A DNA stretch of 42,333 bases from an uncultured Oscillospiraceae bacterium (GTDB lineage Bacteria; Bacillota; Clostridia; Oscillospirales; Acutalibacteraceae): positions 1 to 42,333 of the forward strand of contig USCI01000009.1 of the NCBI GenBank assembly GCA_900553255.1, written 5' to 3'. The translations under genes and the position numbers were made by a program. Under the pieces are notes generated by a model. The model made no database searches and was not told where the DNA came from. It saw only the letters and a list, made by a program, of their open reading frames with translations. Below, piece after piece: positions 26,077 to 37,100 of the stretch (position 1 is its first letter; every line of letters begins with the position of its first letter).

Positions 26077-26661
26077 TCAGTTTCCGGCTTCAAAGCCGAG
26101 CGCAAACGCCTTTTCGTTGATCTCTATCGTTTTGGGCGGCACCGTGCTGCGGATGACATCCACCCACTGCTGCTCCTCAAAGCCGAGATACCGCGCGGCC
26201 ACGCCGAGCAGCACGACGTTGGTCGCCTTTGCGGAACCGGCCTCCATCGCCAGCTGCATTGCATCCACCGCGATCACCCGCTCGACCTTACTCCGGATTT
26301 CCTCCAGGATCCCGTCGGGGTATTCCGCATTGCCCATGATCACCGGCATCGGGTCGATCTGCTGAGTGCTGGTGATGAGGATGCCGCCGGGCTTCAGCCA
26401 GGACAGCCAGCGCGCCGCCTCGAGCTGTTCAAACGAGATGAGGATATCCGCCTCGCCCTTTTCAATCAGCGAGGAATACACCTTATCCCCATAGCGCACA
26501 TAGGTGACCACCGAGCCGCCCCGCTGGGACATGCCGTGCACCTCGCTTACCTTCACGTCATAGCCGCGCTCCATGAACGCCTTGCCCATCAGTTTGGAGG
26601 CCAGCAGCGTCCCCTGGCCGCCGACGCCCACAATCAGGATATTTTTTACCGTATTTTCCAC
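26077..26661 (-). CDS. iorB: Indolepyruvate:ferredoxin oxidoreductase, beta subunit
   Basis: The smaller subunit (about 194 residues) of the oxygen-sensitive enzyme that converts aryl-pyruvates from Trp, Phe and Tyr transamination to arylacetyl-CoA with reduction of ferredoxin. The gamma-type domain motifs GVGGQGTLLASKLMGKA and VSEVHGMSQRGGSV are intact. The start is a judgement: AAAGGA directly abuts the ATG at 26670 and is nine bases from GTG at 26661, so GTG is preferred; a TTG at 26694 would overlap iorA. The iorA gene lies immediately upstream. Confidence 0.9.
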   Translation of the reverse strand: MENTVKNILIVGVGGQGTLLASKLMGKAFMERGYDVKVSEVHGMSQRGGSVVTYVRYGDKVYSSLIEKGEADILISFEQLEAARWLSWLKPGGILITSTQQIDPMPVIMGNAEYPDGILEEIRSKVERVIAVDAMQLAMEAGSAKATNVVLLGVAARYLGFEEQQWVDVIRSTVPPKTIEINEKAFALGFEAGN

Positions 26662-26686
26662 TGTCGTCATTCCTTTCTTGCCGGCA

Positions 26687-28438
26687 TCAGCCAATGGCGC
26701 CGAAACGGCAGATCTTGGCGCAAACGTCGCAGCCCAGGCACTGATTCGGGTCGATCACCGCCGTGCCGCGGCCGTTATTTGCATTCCCGTGCACGCTCAG
26801 CGCCGGGCAGCCCGCCTGCAGGCAGGATTTACAGCCGGTGCACTTATCCGAATCCACCTTCAGCGCCGGTTTATGCTTGACGTTTTTCAGCAGCGCGCAC
26901 GGACGGCGGGAGATGATCAGTGACGGCTCCTCAATCGCCAGCTCCTCCTCCACCGTTTTGCGCACCGCATCGAGATCAAACGGATCCACCACCGAAACCC
27001 GGCGGATGCCAAGCGCGTGGGCAAGCGCCTCCAGATCCACCGCCACCGTCGGATCACCGGCGATGGTCAGGCCGTTTGCCGGATTATTCTGGTGGCCGGT
27101 CATGCCGGTGATCGAGTTATCCAGCACGATCACGGTGGAAATGCCCTTATTATACGCGATATCCATCAGGCCGGTCACGCCGGAATGGCAGAAGGTCGAG
27201 TCGCCGATAACCGCCACCGCCTTTTTCGCCTGTTCGGGGCCGCGGGCAATATTGAACCCGTGCAGGCCGCTGATCGAAGCACCCATGCACACGCAGGTGT
27301 CGATGCTCGACAGCGGCGCCTGCGCCCCCAAGGTATAGCAGCCGATATCGCCGCTGACATACAGCTTGAATTTCTTCAGCGCATAGAACAGGCCGCGGTG
27401 CGGGCAGCCCGCGCACAGCACCGGCGGACGCGCCGGCACAGGGCGGTCAAAGGCGGCATAGGGCAGCGTCTCGCCGAGCAGCGCCTCCCGCACGGTCGCC
27501 TGCGAAAATTCCCCGCACAGCGAAAACACCTTTTTGCCGATCACCGGCACGCCGTGCTTGCGGCAGTGGGTTTCGATGATGTCGTCGAGCTCCTCGATGA
27601 CGTACACCTGATCCACCTGGCGGGCAAAGTCCACAATCATGCGGATGGGCAGCGGGTTGACCATGCCCAGCTTCAGGTAGCTGGCCCTATCGCCGAGCGC
27701 TTCCTTCGCATAGGTATAGGTCGTGCCGGCGCAGATGACGCCGATTTTCTTATCGTTATACTCCACCGTATTGATACCGGAGGTCTCCGCCCACTCGCGC
27801 AGTGCCTCGGTGCGCTGCTCCACAAACGGATGGCGCACCTTCGCCATGGCCGGCATCATCACGTTCTTGACGACATCCTTTTTATACTCTTTAAGCGGAT
27901 GCTCCTCCCGCTCCCCGAGTTCCACCAGCGAGCGCGAATGCGCAATCCGGGTGGACAGCCGCAGCAGCACCGGCGTATCAAACTGTTCGGACAGCGTATA
28001 TGCCAGCTTGGTATAATCCCGGCACTCAGCGGAATCACACGGCTCGAGCATCGGCACCTTCGCCGCAATCGCATGATGGCGGGAGTCCTGCTCATTCTGC
28101 GAGGAATGCATGCCGGGATCGTCGGCCACCGCGATCACCAGGCCGCCGTTGACGCCGATATACGACGCGGTATACAGCGGGTCGGCCGCCACGTTCAGCC
28201 CGACGTGCTTCATTGCGCAGAAGCTGCGCGCGCCGCCGGTGCAGGCGCCGTGCGCCACCTCCAGCGCCACCTTTTCGTTCGGCGCCCACTCGGCATAGAT
28301 GTCCTCTTTATACTGTACCACGCTTTCGGTGATCTCGGTGCTCGGGGTGCCCGGATAGGAGGACACCACCCGCACGCCGGCTTCATACAGCCCGCGGGCC
28401 ACCGCTTCATTTCCCAACAACAATGCTTTCAAATCCAT
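26687..28438 (-). CDS. iorA: Indolepyruvate:ferredoxin oxidoreductase, alpha subunit
   Basis: Large subunit (583 residues) with a pyrimidine domain at the N-terminus (SSYPGTPSTEITESV, about 26-40), a TPP-binding core (GDIGCYTLGAQAPL and AVIGDSTFCHSGV) and a C-terminal two-[4Fe-4S] ferredoxin domain (CTGCKSCLQAGCP and CLGCDVCAKIC in the last 55 residues). All eight cluster cysteines are present. The start at 28438 is preferred over 28471 because homology begins at MDLKALLLGNEA and AAAGGA is just upstream. Together with IorB it makes arylacetyl-CoA and reduced ferredoxin in anaerobes. Confidence 0.95.
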   Translation of the reverse strand: MDLKALLLGNEAVARGLYEAGVRVVSSYPGTPSTEITESVVQYKEDIYAEWAPNEKVALEVAHGACTGGARSFCAMKHVGLNVAADPLYTASYIGVNGGLVIAVADDPGMHSSQNEQDSRHHAIAAKVPMLEPCDSAECRDYTKLAYTLSEQFDTPVLLRLSTRIAHSRSLVELGEREEHPLKEYKKDVVKNVMMPAMAKVRHPFVEQRTEALREWAETSGINTVEYNDKKIGVICAGTTYTYAKEALGDRASYLKLGMVNPLPIRMIVDFARQVDQVYVIEELDDIIETHCRKHGVPVIGKKVFSLCGEFSQATVREALLGETLPYAAFDRPVPARPPVLCAGCPHRGLFYALKKFKLYVSGDIGCYTLGAQAPLSSIDTCVCMGASISGLHGFNIARGPEQAKKAVAVIGDSTFCHSGVTGLMDIAYNKGISTVIVLDNSITGMTGHQNNPANGLTIAGDPTVAVDLEALAHALGIRRVSVVDPFDLDAVRKTVEEELAIEEPSLIISRRPCALLKNVKHKPALKVDSDKCTGCKSCLQAGCPALSVHGNANNGRGTAVIDPNQCLGCDVCAKICRFGAIG

Positions 28439-28479
28439 CTGTCCTTTCTGCCACAGGTCTTTCGGCCGCACAGGCCGCG

Positions 28480-29799
<1,320 letters not shown>

Positions 29800-29856
29800 G
29801 TTTACCTCCTGTTGGTTCCCGTCCGTGTGCTTCGGCGGAAACCCATACAACATTCT

Positions 29857-29885
29857 ATTGTACCCTGCCCGGGCAAAAATGTAAA
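29857..29885 (-). promoter_or_regulatory. Promoter of the paaK-iorAB-ACT operon
   Basis: Minus-strand TTTACA (29880-29885), 17 bases, TACAAT (29857-29862), about 60 bases before paaK. Confidence 0.75.
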
Positions 29886-29910
29886 GGCTTCAGGCGTTTT
29901 TACCAGCAAC

Positions 29911-29945
29911 AATTTCCGGGCGGCCGTAACAGCCGCCCGGAAATT
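29911..29945 (-). terminator. Terminator hairpin of the symporter gene
   Basis: Perfect 14-bp inverted repeat (AATTTCCGGGCGGC and its complement) with a 7-base loop directly past the symporter stop; only a short T tract follows on the minus strand. Confidence 0.7.
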
Positions 29946-29948
29946 CCG

Positions 29949-31490
29949 TTATGCCTGCGCCGCTGCCTCCGGGGCTGCGGCATAAAAACCGGGGTTTTCC
30001 TCCGCCGATTTCCAGCCCGCCGCACGGGCAATCCAACTGAACACTATGCACAGCAGCAGCGATATCACCATCGCCAGGCAGGCGAAATGCGGGCCGAGAT
30101 CGACAAGCTTCCCGAAATACGGCACCTCCGCCGCCGGGAACAGCAGCTTACACACCACCGGCGGGCAGGCCACCACAAATCCGCCGATCATACCCGCCCA
30201 CGCGCCGGCACGGTTGATCCCCTTCCAGTACAGCGCAATCAGGTACGGCGCAAGGAAGCTGCCGGAAATGATCCCCCAGGAATACGACATCATATCGAGG
30301 ATCGGCGTCTGCGAATTGGCGATCAGGTAGGACAGCACCACAAACACCAGGCACAGCCCCTTGGTCAGCCTTGCCGCGCCGAGGGTGCCCATTTTCGGCA
30401 GCAGCTTCGGGCAGACCAGATCCATCGTCAGCGTTGACGATGCGGTGATGGTGATGGACGACAGGGTGGACACCGACGCCGCAATCAGCAGCACCAGCAC
30501 CAGCCCCACCAGCACATCCGGCAGCCCCGCCTGGGCGAGAATATTCGGCACCAGATAGTCCGGGTTGCCCGCACCGCCCGCCGGGGGCGAGGGCAGCTCG
30601 TTGAAAAACAGATGCGACAGCGAGCCGATGAAATAGCCGCCGCCTGCAACCACCAGCGCAAACAGGGTGGAGATCACCGTGCCGCGCCGCACCTCTTTAT
30701 CGTCTCGGATGCCATAGTATTTATGGATCATCTGCGGCAGGCCCCAGGTGCCGAACGAGGTCATCAGCACGGTCGCCCACAGGCCGATATGATCCCGCAC
30801 CCCGAGGTCCAGCTCACCGGTTTTTGCAGCAATCGCTTCGATGCCCGCGGCAAAACCGCCGACCTGCCGGCACCGCACCACCGCCACAATCAGCGCTATA
30901 ACGCCGAAAAGCATGATCAGTCCCTGCACAAAATCCGCCTTCAGGGTGGCCATATAGCCGCCGAGGATCACCAGCAGAGCCGCCGCGAGGGCGATCACCA
31001 CCATGCACACCCGCTCATCCACCTTCAGCAGCACCGCACACACGCTGGTCAGACCCTTATACACCGATGCCGAGTACGGCAGCAGGAAAATGAAGATCAC
31101 CGCAACGCAGAACAGCTTCATCGGCTGCGAGCCGAAACGCTTTTCAAACAGCTGGGGCATCGATTTGATCTTCAGCCGCCGGGTGGTCTCCCGCGTGCGC
31201 CTGGCCAGCACCATCCACGCCAAAAGCGACCCGAACACCGCGTTGCCGATGCCCGGCAGGATCCCCCACAGGCCGTATTTCCAGCCGGTGCCGCCCGCAT
31301 AGCCGATGAACATCACCGCGGAAAAATACGCCGTGCCATACGACAGCGCCGACATCCACGCCCCCGCATTGCGCCCGCCCACGGTGAACGCGGTCATCCC
31401 CTTGCTGCTGCGGCTGCTGATCAGCCCGATCACCAGCATGAACACCACATAAACCGCAATGGTGATCCAAATAATTTGCTCCCTTGTCAT
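29949..31490 (-). CDS. Sodium:solute symporter (SSS family)
   Basis: Polytopic membrane transporter (513 residues, about 13 helices) of the SSS family, coupling sodium entry to uptake of an organic solute. Family-typical regions are FTVGGRNAGAWMSALSYGTAYFSAVMF (about 35-61) near the N-terminus and AASVSTLSSITITASSTLTMDL in the sodium-site helix. AAGGA lies upstream of the ATG at 31490. It is transcribed toward the paaK operon but ends in its own terminator. The substrate cannot be read from sequence; an aryl or carboxylic acid feeding paaK is a guess from context. Confidence 0.85.
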   Translation of the reverse strand: MTREQIIWITIAVYVVFMLVIGLISSRSSKGMTAFTVGGRNAGAWMSALSYGTAYFSAVMFIGYAGGTGWKYGLWGILPGIGNAVFGSLLAWMVLARRTRETTRRLKIKSMPQLFEKRFGSQPMKLFCVAVIFIFLLPYSASVYKGLTSVCAVLLKVDERVCMVVIALAAALLVILGGYMATLKADFVQGLIMLFGVIALIVAVVRCRQVGGFAAGIEAIAAKTGELDLGVRDHIGLWATVLMTSFGTWGLPQMIHKYYGIRDDKEVRRGTVISTLFALVVAGGGYFIGSLSHLFFNELPSPPAGGAGNPDYLVPNILAQAGLPDVLVGLVLVLLIAASVSTLSSITITASSTLTMDLVCPKLLPKMGTLGAARLTKGLCLVFVVLSYLIANSQTPILDMMSYSWGIISGSFLAPYLIALYWKGINRAGAWAGMIGGFVVACPPVVCKLLFPAAEVPYFGKLVDLGPHFACLAMVISLLLCIVFSWIARAAGWKSAEENPGFYAAAPEAAAQA

Positions 31491-31554
31491 CGCCTACCGT
31501 TCCTTCCCCGCAGCCGGCGCAGAAGAAATGTCCTGCCCAGCCTCGCTTTATCCG

Positions 31555-31575
31555 TTTAAACCGTTACGGTTTAAA
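31555..31575. promoter_or_regulatory. Palindromic operator candidate upstream of the symporter
   Basis: A perfect 9-bp inverted repeat TTTAAACCG with a 3-base spacer sits 65 bases upstream of the symporter start. It has no terminator features, and its symmetry suggests binding of a dimeric regulator. Confidence 0.45.
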
Positions 31576-31709
31576 GCAAATATGTTCTTATATTAGCCGA
31601 TTGACGCGGGAAAAGCAAGAGGATTTTCCCTTTTTCTCAAAAATTTTCCCCAACCGGGTTGTCGAATGGGCGGTTAAAATTTCGTCACCAAATTGTCACC
31701 CTTTTGTAA

Positions 31710-31738
31710 TTGCTTGTTTAAGAAGGACGGATTATACT
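31710..31738 (+). promoter_or_regulatory. Promoter of the NlpC/P60-like lipoprotein gene
   Basis: TTGCTT (31710-31715) and TATACT (31733-31738) with 17-base spacing, about 45 bases before the ATG. A TTGTCGAA box lies further upstream at 31659-31666. Confidence 0.65.
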
Positions 31739-31780
31739 GTAACCAGGAAAACCATGTCAATTTATGAGGAGGTTAATACC

Positions 31781-32428
31781 ATGAAGAAAACAGCGATCCT
31801 CGCCTGTATCGCCGCCCTTGCTCTGTGTTTGGCCGCCTTTGCCGGCTGCACCCAGCAGGGGGCCTCGTCCGGAGAGGATTCCGAGACGCCCAACTCCACG
31901 GCTTCCGCGCCGGAGTCCAACGAGCCGGAGTCCAACGAGCCGGAGTCCAACGAGCCGGAAACGCCCGACGAGCCGGAAACGCCCGACGAGCCGGAAACGC
32001 CCGACGAGCCGGAAGAACCGGATGAGCCCGAAACCCCGAGCGATCCGGCAACACCCAGCGGCAAGGGCGCCGAGGTGGCGGCACTGGCCAAAACCCTGGT
32101 CGACAAGCCGTTCGAGCTTGGCGCCGCAGGACCGGACAAATTTGACAATTCCGGTCTGGTCTACTACTGCTTCCAGCAGAACGGCATCGACATTCCCCGC
32201 CGCACCAGCGACATGTTCAAGGCCGGCACCGCGGTGGAGATGGAAGATCTGCAGCCGGGCGACGTGGTGTTCTACTACATGGAAACCGAGGGCAACGCGG
32301 AATACGCGGGCATTTACGTCGGTGACGACCAGTTCGTTGCGGCGAACAATCCGGATTCCCCCTCCTGCCTGCAGACCGTCTCCTGGAAATACTTCACCGA
32401 CCGCTTTGTGGGAGCACGCCGGTATTGA
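31781..32428 (+). CDS. NlpC/P60-fold lipoprotein lacking catalytic residues
   Basis: Predicted surface lipoprotein (215 residues): signal peptide, lipobox FAGC with Cys23, an acidic repeat linker (45-90) and a C-terminal NlpC/P60 domain (97-215). In active peptidoglycan endopeptidases the domain has DCSGLV, HVGIY and a His 12 residues later. Here these read DNSGLV (Asn123), EYAGIY (Tyr175) and FVAAN (Ala187), so all three catalytic positions are substituted while the fold motifs LQPGDVVF and GIYVG remain. It is probably a non-catalytic wall-binding protein. GAGGAGG precedes the ATG at 31781. Confidence 0.85.
   Translation: MKKTAILACIAALALCLAAFAGCTQQGASSGEDSETPNSTASAPESNEPESNEPESNEPETPDEPETPDEPETPDEPEEPDEPETPSDPATPSGKGAEVAALAKTLVDKPFELGAAGPDKFDNSGLVYYCFQQNGIDIPRRTSDMFKAGTAVEMEDLQPGDVVFYYMETEGNAEYAGIYVGDDQFVAANNPDSPSCLQTVSWKYFTDRFVGARRY
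31913..32011 (+). repeat. Coding tandem repeats (ESNEP x3, ETPDEP x3)
   Basis: Three exact 15-base units (GAGTCCAACGAGCCG) are followed by three exact 18-base units (GAAACGCCCGACGAGCCG), then degenerate copies. They encode the acidic linker of the lipoprotein. Unit lengths are multiples of three, so copy-number change would alter linker length without a frameshift. Confidence 0.9.
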
Positions 32429-32556
32429 GGCGAAACACTAAGCCGGAATCCGCAATCGCACGCCGCGATGAGCTGCGTACGGCGAATCAGGTTCCGTCCC
32501 GCTCCCACTTGTAGGGCGAACGCTTTTTAAGACTATTTTCATATAACGCAGGGAAA

Positions 32557-32588
32557 CGCCGGCCGGGGCATCTCCGGCCGGCGGTTTT
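32557..32588 (+). terminator. Terminator of the lipoprotein gene
   Basis: Perfect 10-bp stem CGCCGGCCGG with a 7-base loop, followed by GTTTTATT. Confidence 0.75.
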
Positions 32589-32670
32589 ATTCCGGATGCC
32601 GCAAACCGGCCGGCGGATAAACGGCGGCTGCCGGCTCACACTATATCCCTGAAGAGGAGGAGATCCACCG

Positions 32671-33237
32671 TTGCGAACCGTTCTGCTTTGCCTTGTCGGA
32701 GTGCCGGCGGCGGTTTTTGCCGCAGCGTCCGGTCTGATGATCGCCGCTGCGCTGCGCCGGCCGCCCGCAGATGCCACGGTAATCGTTCCCGGTGCGAGGG
32801 TCTGCGGCGATCAGCCCTGCCGCATGCTGCGCGACCGCCTGTCCGCGGCGGCTGACTATCTCAAAGCGCATCCCGCGTCCAACTGTGTCGTCTCCGGCGG
32901 CCAGGGCGCGGACGAAACCCGCAGCGAAGCATCGGTGATGAAGGCGTTCCTGCTTACACAGGGCATCGCTCCCGAGCGGATCCGCGAGGAGGACCGCTCG
33001 GTCAATACGTCCGAAAACCTCCGGTTTTCCGCCGCAATTGTTGAACGGGAAGGCTGGAGCCGCCGCACGGTAGTCGCCACACAGGAATTTCACCAGTTCC
33101 GCACACAGCTTTTTGCCCGCCGGGCCGGCCTGAAGCCGGCAGGCCCCTGTCTTTGCCGCTCGCCGCTACACCGTCTGCTGCCGTACTGGTTTCGGGAGGT
33201 TGCCGCGGTTTATCGGGCCTTATTGTTTGGAAATTGA
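32671..33237 (+). CDS. YdcF/SanA-like DUF218 membrane protein
   Basis: Protein of 188 residues with an N-terminal membrane helix (about 3-27) and an extracytoplasmic DUF218 domain. Family motifs are VIVPGARVCGDQPC (about 37-50), CVVSGGQGADETRSEASVM (about 72-90) and the NTSENLRF segment (about 111-118). Relatives include SanA, linked to envelope integrity and vancomycin tolerance; the reaction is unknown. It begins with TTG at 32671 preceded by GAGGAGGA. It stands between two terminator-bounded genes and appears monocistronic. Confidence 0.8.
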   Translation: MRTVLLCLVGVPAAVFAAASGLMIAAALRRPPADATVIVPGARVCGDQPCRMLRDRLSAAADYLKAHPASNCVVSGGQGADETRSEASVMKAFLLTQGIAPERIREEDRSVNTSENLRFSAAIVEREGWSRRTVVATQEFHQFRTQLFARRAGLKPAGPCLCRSPLHRLLPYWFREVAAVYRALLFGN

Positions 33238-33256
33238 ACATTTTTGCAAAATTATG

Positions 33257-33287
33257 TGTCGAAATTTGTCGAAAAACATCGTATAAT
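33257..33287 (+). promoter_or_regulatory. Tandem Spo0A-like boxes over the recombinase promoter
   Basis: TGTCGAAA occurs at 33257-33264 and again at 33267-33274, exactly ten bases apart, followed by TATAAT at 33282-33287. The boxes match the Spo0A consensus TTTGTCGAAA and cover where a -35 would be; no good -35 hexamer is present. Confidence 0.5.
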
Positions 33288-33354
33288 ACCCTCTATTGAC
33301 TGCTTTTTTAGGGCGGTTGAGAATATTTTGTTTTTCGGGAGAGTGAGGCATAGT

Positions 33355-33978
33355 ATGGCAAAAACGTACGGTTATGCGCGGGTGTCAACCCGGGAACAGC
33401 ATGAGGATCGACAGGTGGACGCCCTGCTGGGGTTCGGGGTTATCCCACGGAACATTTTTCTCGACAAAATGTCCGGAAAAGATTTTGAGCGCCCGCGCTA
33501 TCAGCGGCTGGTGCACAGCCGGCTCAAGCGCGGCGATCTTCTGGTGGTCAAATCGATCGACCGTCTTGGCCGCAACTACGACGAAATCATCGAGGAATGG
33601 CGCTTCATCACCAAAATCGTACGGGCAGATGTGGTGGTACTGGATATGCCTCTGCTGGACACCCGCGTGGATGAGGGGTCGCTCGTCGGGGTATTCATTG
33701 CCGATGTTGTGCTGCAGGTGCTGTCCTTCGTGGCACAGAACGAGCGCGAGATGATCCTGCTGCGGCAGCGGGAGGGCATCCGTGCCGCAAAGGCGCGCGG
33801 GGTGCGCTTCGGCCGCCCGCGCCGGGTGCTCCCGGATGATTTCCCGGAGGTCGCCGCCATGTGGAAGGGCAAGGACATTACCATCCACGAGGCACTGGAA
33901 CTTACCGAAATGCCCCGCAGCAGCTTTTACGCAGCAGCCAAGCGGCATCTCGAGCAGCTCACCGGAACCGCGGTATAA
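33355..33978 (+). CDS. Small serine recombinase (resolvase/invertase family)
   Basis: Site-specific recombinase of 207 residues. The catalytic domain starts TYGYARVSTREQ with nucleophile Ser11, continues with GKDFERPRYQ and SIDRLGRN (67-74, active-site arginines) and ends in the long dimer helix; a short C-terminal HTH (ITIHEALELTEMPRSSFYAAAKRH) follows. The size fits the Tn3-resolvase/Hin class, not large integrases. The start at 33355 has GTGAGG upstream. No transposase, inverted repeats or crossover sites are seen nearby, so it seems a resident gene, possibly under Spo0A control. Its target is unknown. Confidence 0.9.
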   Translation: MAKTYGYARVSTREQHEDRQVDALLGFGVIPRNIFLDKMSGKDFERPRYQRLVHSRLKRGDLLVVKSIDRLGRNYDEIIEEWRFITKIVRADVVVLDMPLLDTRVDEGSLVGVFIADVVLQVLSFVAQNEREMILLRQREGIRAAKARGVRFGRPRRVLPDDFPEVAAMWKGKDITIHEALELTEMPRSSFYAAAKRHLEQLTGTAV

Positions 33979-34068
33979 CCCGCGGACGGCATCCGATGGA
34001 GCACGAAATCCCCGCCGCGAAGGGGGCAAAACGGAACACATTTTGGAGACAAATCTTCCCATACAAAG

Positions 34069-34102
34069 AAATGTCGGCCGGAGCAAGCCCCGGCCGACAT
34101 TT
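34069..34102. terminator. Bidirectional terminator
   Basis: Perfect 13-bp stem AAATGTCGGCCGG with an 8-base loop between the recombinase (+) and the surface-protein pseudogene (-). Confidence 0.8.
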
Positions 34103-34115
34103 TCTCATATGCGGG

Positions 34116-37100
34116 TTATCGTTTGGTTTTATTTCTCCTGTTCCGGCACACCAGCGCCGCAGCCGCACCGCCGCCGGCGGACAGCAGAGCAGCCCAGGGC
34201 CACACGCTCCGCCCGACGCCGGTTGAGGTGGAGCCGGGCTTGTCGTCAGGCACAGGCTCCGGATCGGGGGTATCGGGATTGCCGGCGCCCAGCTTGATCT
34301 GCGCATACAGCGTGTCGATGGCCGCCTGCCGCTGTGGGGCCTCGAGATGGCCGGAGCTGGACAGCTGCATCGAGGTAATCTGATTTACCCGGTCGATCAC
34401 CAGTGTGGAGCCGGAGGAGCCCGGATGCCCGATGCACAGGCGGTGCGCCTCCAGCGAGCCGAAGTTATCGTCGCCGTACCAGAACACCGGCGTACGGTTC
34501 GCATAGCCGGGATACTCCTCAGCGTCATTCGGCCTCACCATAAACTCCATGATCTCCGGCTTGAAGATGCGCACGCCGTCTACCTCACCATCCCCGAGGA
34601 ACAGCAGGGAGAAGTTAATCATGTCATCCACCGAGCTGACCAGGCCGTCACAGCCCTGCGAGGGGGTGTTAAGAGCGAGTATCTTTTCACCAGCTACGCC
34701 GCCTCCGGGAAATAATCCTTGATGGGATCATGCACGCTCATCGGCTCCCCGGTCGTCGGGTTGAGCACACCATCGTTGATCAGCTTCATCACCAGCACAG
34801 CGGTGACCGTCTTGCTGACCGAGGCCATTTCCATGATGCTGTCGCTCTCGAAGGTGTTTTGGCGGCAGCCCGCTTTATCCCCTGTCTCCGGCAGGAAATT
34901 CTGACGGCCCATATATTCCTTATAGACCAGCCGTCCCTGGTAGGTGGCGGCAAAGGTTACGCCGCCGGCCAGATACGAATCCAGATCGGCTTTTTTGATC
35001 GCGCGGCTGATCGCGTTGCCGTCCGCCACCACCAAGGGGTCATAAAAACGGGCGGGATTATCGGTGACCAGGCCCGCCTCATGGGTGCCCTCCGGAAGCG
35101 CCGTCAGCGTATCCGGCGCCAGCACGCCCCGCTCCGCGGCGTTTCCGGTGTGTGCATACATCAGACCGCCCAGCCAGAGGCTGCCTTCCGCCGAAAGCTG
35201 CGTGACCGTGATCGTATGATGGGCAATCTCCTCATCCTCCACCAGCAAAAGCAATCGCGCATTGCCGCCGATCAGCTGTCCGTTTTCCGCAAGCTGCGCG
35301 GGGGTGGCGGACAGCGCGGCATCATTCCCTTGAATCTTCAGCGGCAGGATCTCGCCGTCCACGGTGATCTGGATCTCCGCATCGCCGCCTTCATAGACAT
35401 ACTGATTGTTTTCCCATCGCACATTGCCGAACACAAACTGCAGATATACCAACCCGCCGGTCACCTCAAAGGTGATGCTGCCGGCGGCGTTATCGTTACG
35501 CCACTGCCCCGACCGGTCGAAGGCATTATCCTTAGCGGTCGGCAGGGTGGGTGTCGTCCATCCCGTACCGGTGGTTACCGCCTCATAGCCGGGCTGTCCG
35601 TAATAATGCGAGGCACGCAGCATATCGGCGTCCTCCAGCCGATTGCCATAAAGCGGCTGCGGCAGCGTGGTGTCCACGCTTACGTTTTCATCCTTGTTGT
35701 TGCGGACATCCGCCAGCTTCTTGACCACCAGATTCGCCAGCAGCTCATGCCCGCCGCGGGACGGGTGCACATTATCCGACTGCCAGCCCTGCTCGTTGTC
35801 CGCACCGGTCGTATACGCATCCACCGTACGCCAGGTGTATTCCCCCTCGGCAATCTGCGTCTTTACCGCCTGGCGGTAGGACAGCAGCGGCACGCCGTAA
35901 CGCTCCAGCGTGGCCATATGCGCCGGAAGGGAGCTGTGGAATTTCTCCGGATCGGTATCCGCTTTCGTCAGGTCGTTCCACGTGGTTTCGATCGCGATCA
36001 CCGCGGGATGGCCGGCACTGTCGAGCAGCCGGCGCAGCAGTGTCTCATAGCTTTCCCGGCTCCAGGCGTCGGTACCGTCGTTGCAGAAGTACTCCACCAG
36101 AACCAAATCGGGCTCAAAATTCAGCAGCTGCGTCTTAAGCCGGAAATTGCCGTAGTCCGAGCTGGTGCCGCCCAACGCCACGTTCTGCAGCCGCACGTTC
36201 ACGTTGGGATATTCCTTTTGCAGCCAGGCCTGCACCATCTCACTGTAGCGCCAGTCATAGCGGCCCTCCACCGAATTGGGACCGGGTTCGCCCTGCGTAA
36301 TTGAGCCGCCGATAACACCAAGCGTGACGCTGGCGCCCTCATCCGCTTCGTTGAGCTCCTCCATACGATTGAGAAACGCTTCCAGCCGCTCCGTATTGCC
36401 GCTATAGACGCTGTCGGCCAGCTCATAGGCCTCCTGCAGCAGATCGCGCCAGTCCCCGGTCACATCCCAGGGCGCACCCTCCGGGAAGCCGCCCCGGAAC
36501 CAGGTGTCCCGCAGGCTGGCCAGCTGATCGGATGTGAAGTCCACATCCAGGTCATAGCCGTTTTCCCAATAGGAGCCTACGGTGATTTCCCGCAGGTCCG
36601 CCTGCTTGCTGATGATGGCCTCCACCCCCTGATAATCCTGCTCATCCACCACGCCGTCATCGTTGACGTCCGCGGCATTGAACGCCGCTTCGTCGGTCAG
36701 CGGGGCCTCTCCCGAAATGTGCCTGCGGATAGCGAGCAGATCCGCTTCATCCACCACACCGTCATTATTGACATCGCCGCGCTTATACGACGGCGCTTCC
36801 GGGCCGGTGGTGTATTTTCCGTACGAAAGCCCCGATACGACGAACGCACCGGCAGCGGTATCGTACGGGTCGCTCTCATACGCCGCCTTTTCACTGGCAT
36901 CGTGAATCTCGAGCGTCACCCAGAAATACTGGTTGCCATCCGCAATCCAGCCGTAGGTGCCGTCGGCATCAATCAGCGCGTCACCCAGGCCGTATGCAGA
37001 TGCGTTGGTTTTCCCTTTGTTGGGCAGCGGAAGACGGATATGGGTGTCCGTACCGGTCAGCATCCCGTCCAGGCAGTAGTGCGCCTTGGTGATATCCGAA

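Noticed and set aside
31762..32148. Minus-strand Ser/Gly-rich open frame over the lipoprotein repeats, and the repeats themselves as a possible CRISPR array
   Set aside because: The repeats are contiguous 15- and 18-base codon multiples without spacers, and the minus frame is only the antisense of the acidic linker.
33244..33978. Recombinase as part of a transposon or integrated element
   Set aside because: No transposase, terminal repeats, attachment-site duplication or phage genes flank it.
34116..34631. Stand-alone gene for a 171-residue membrane protein
   Set aside because: It begins mid-domain in a beta-lactamase fold with no ribosome site and continues the broken upstream gene.
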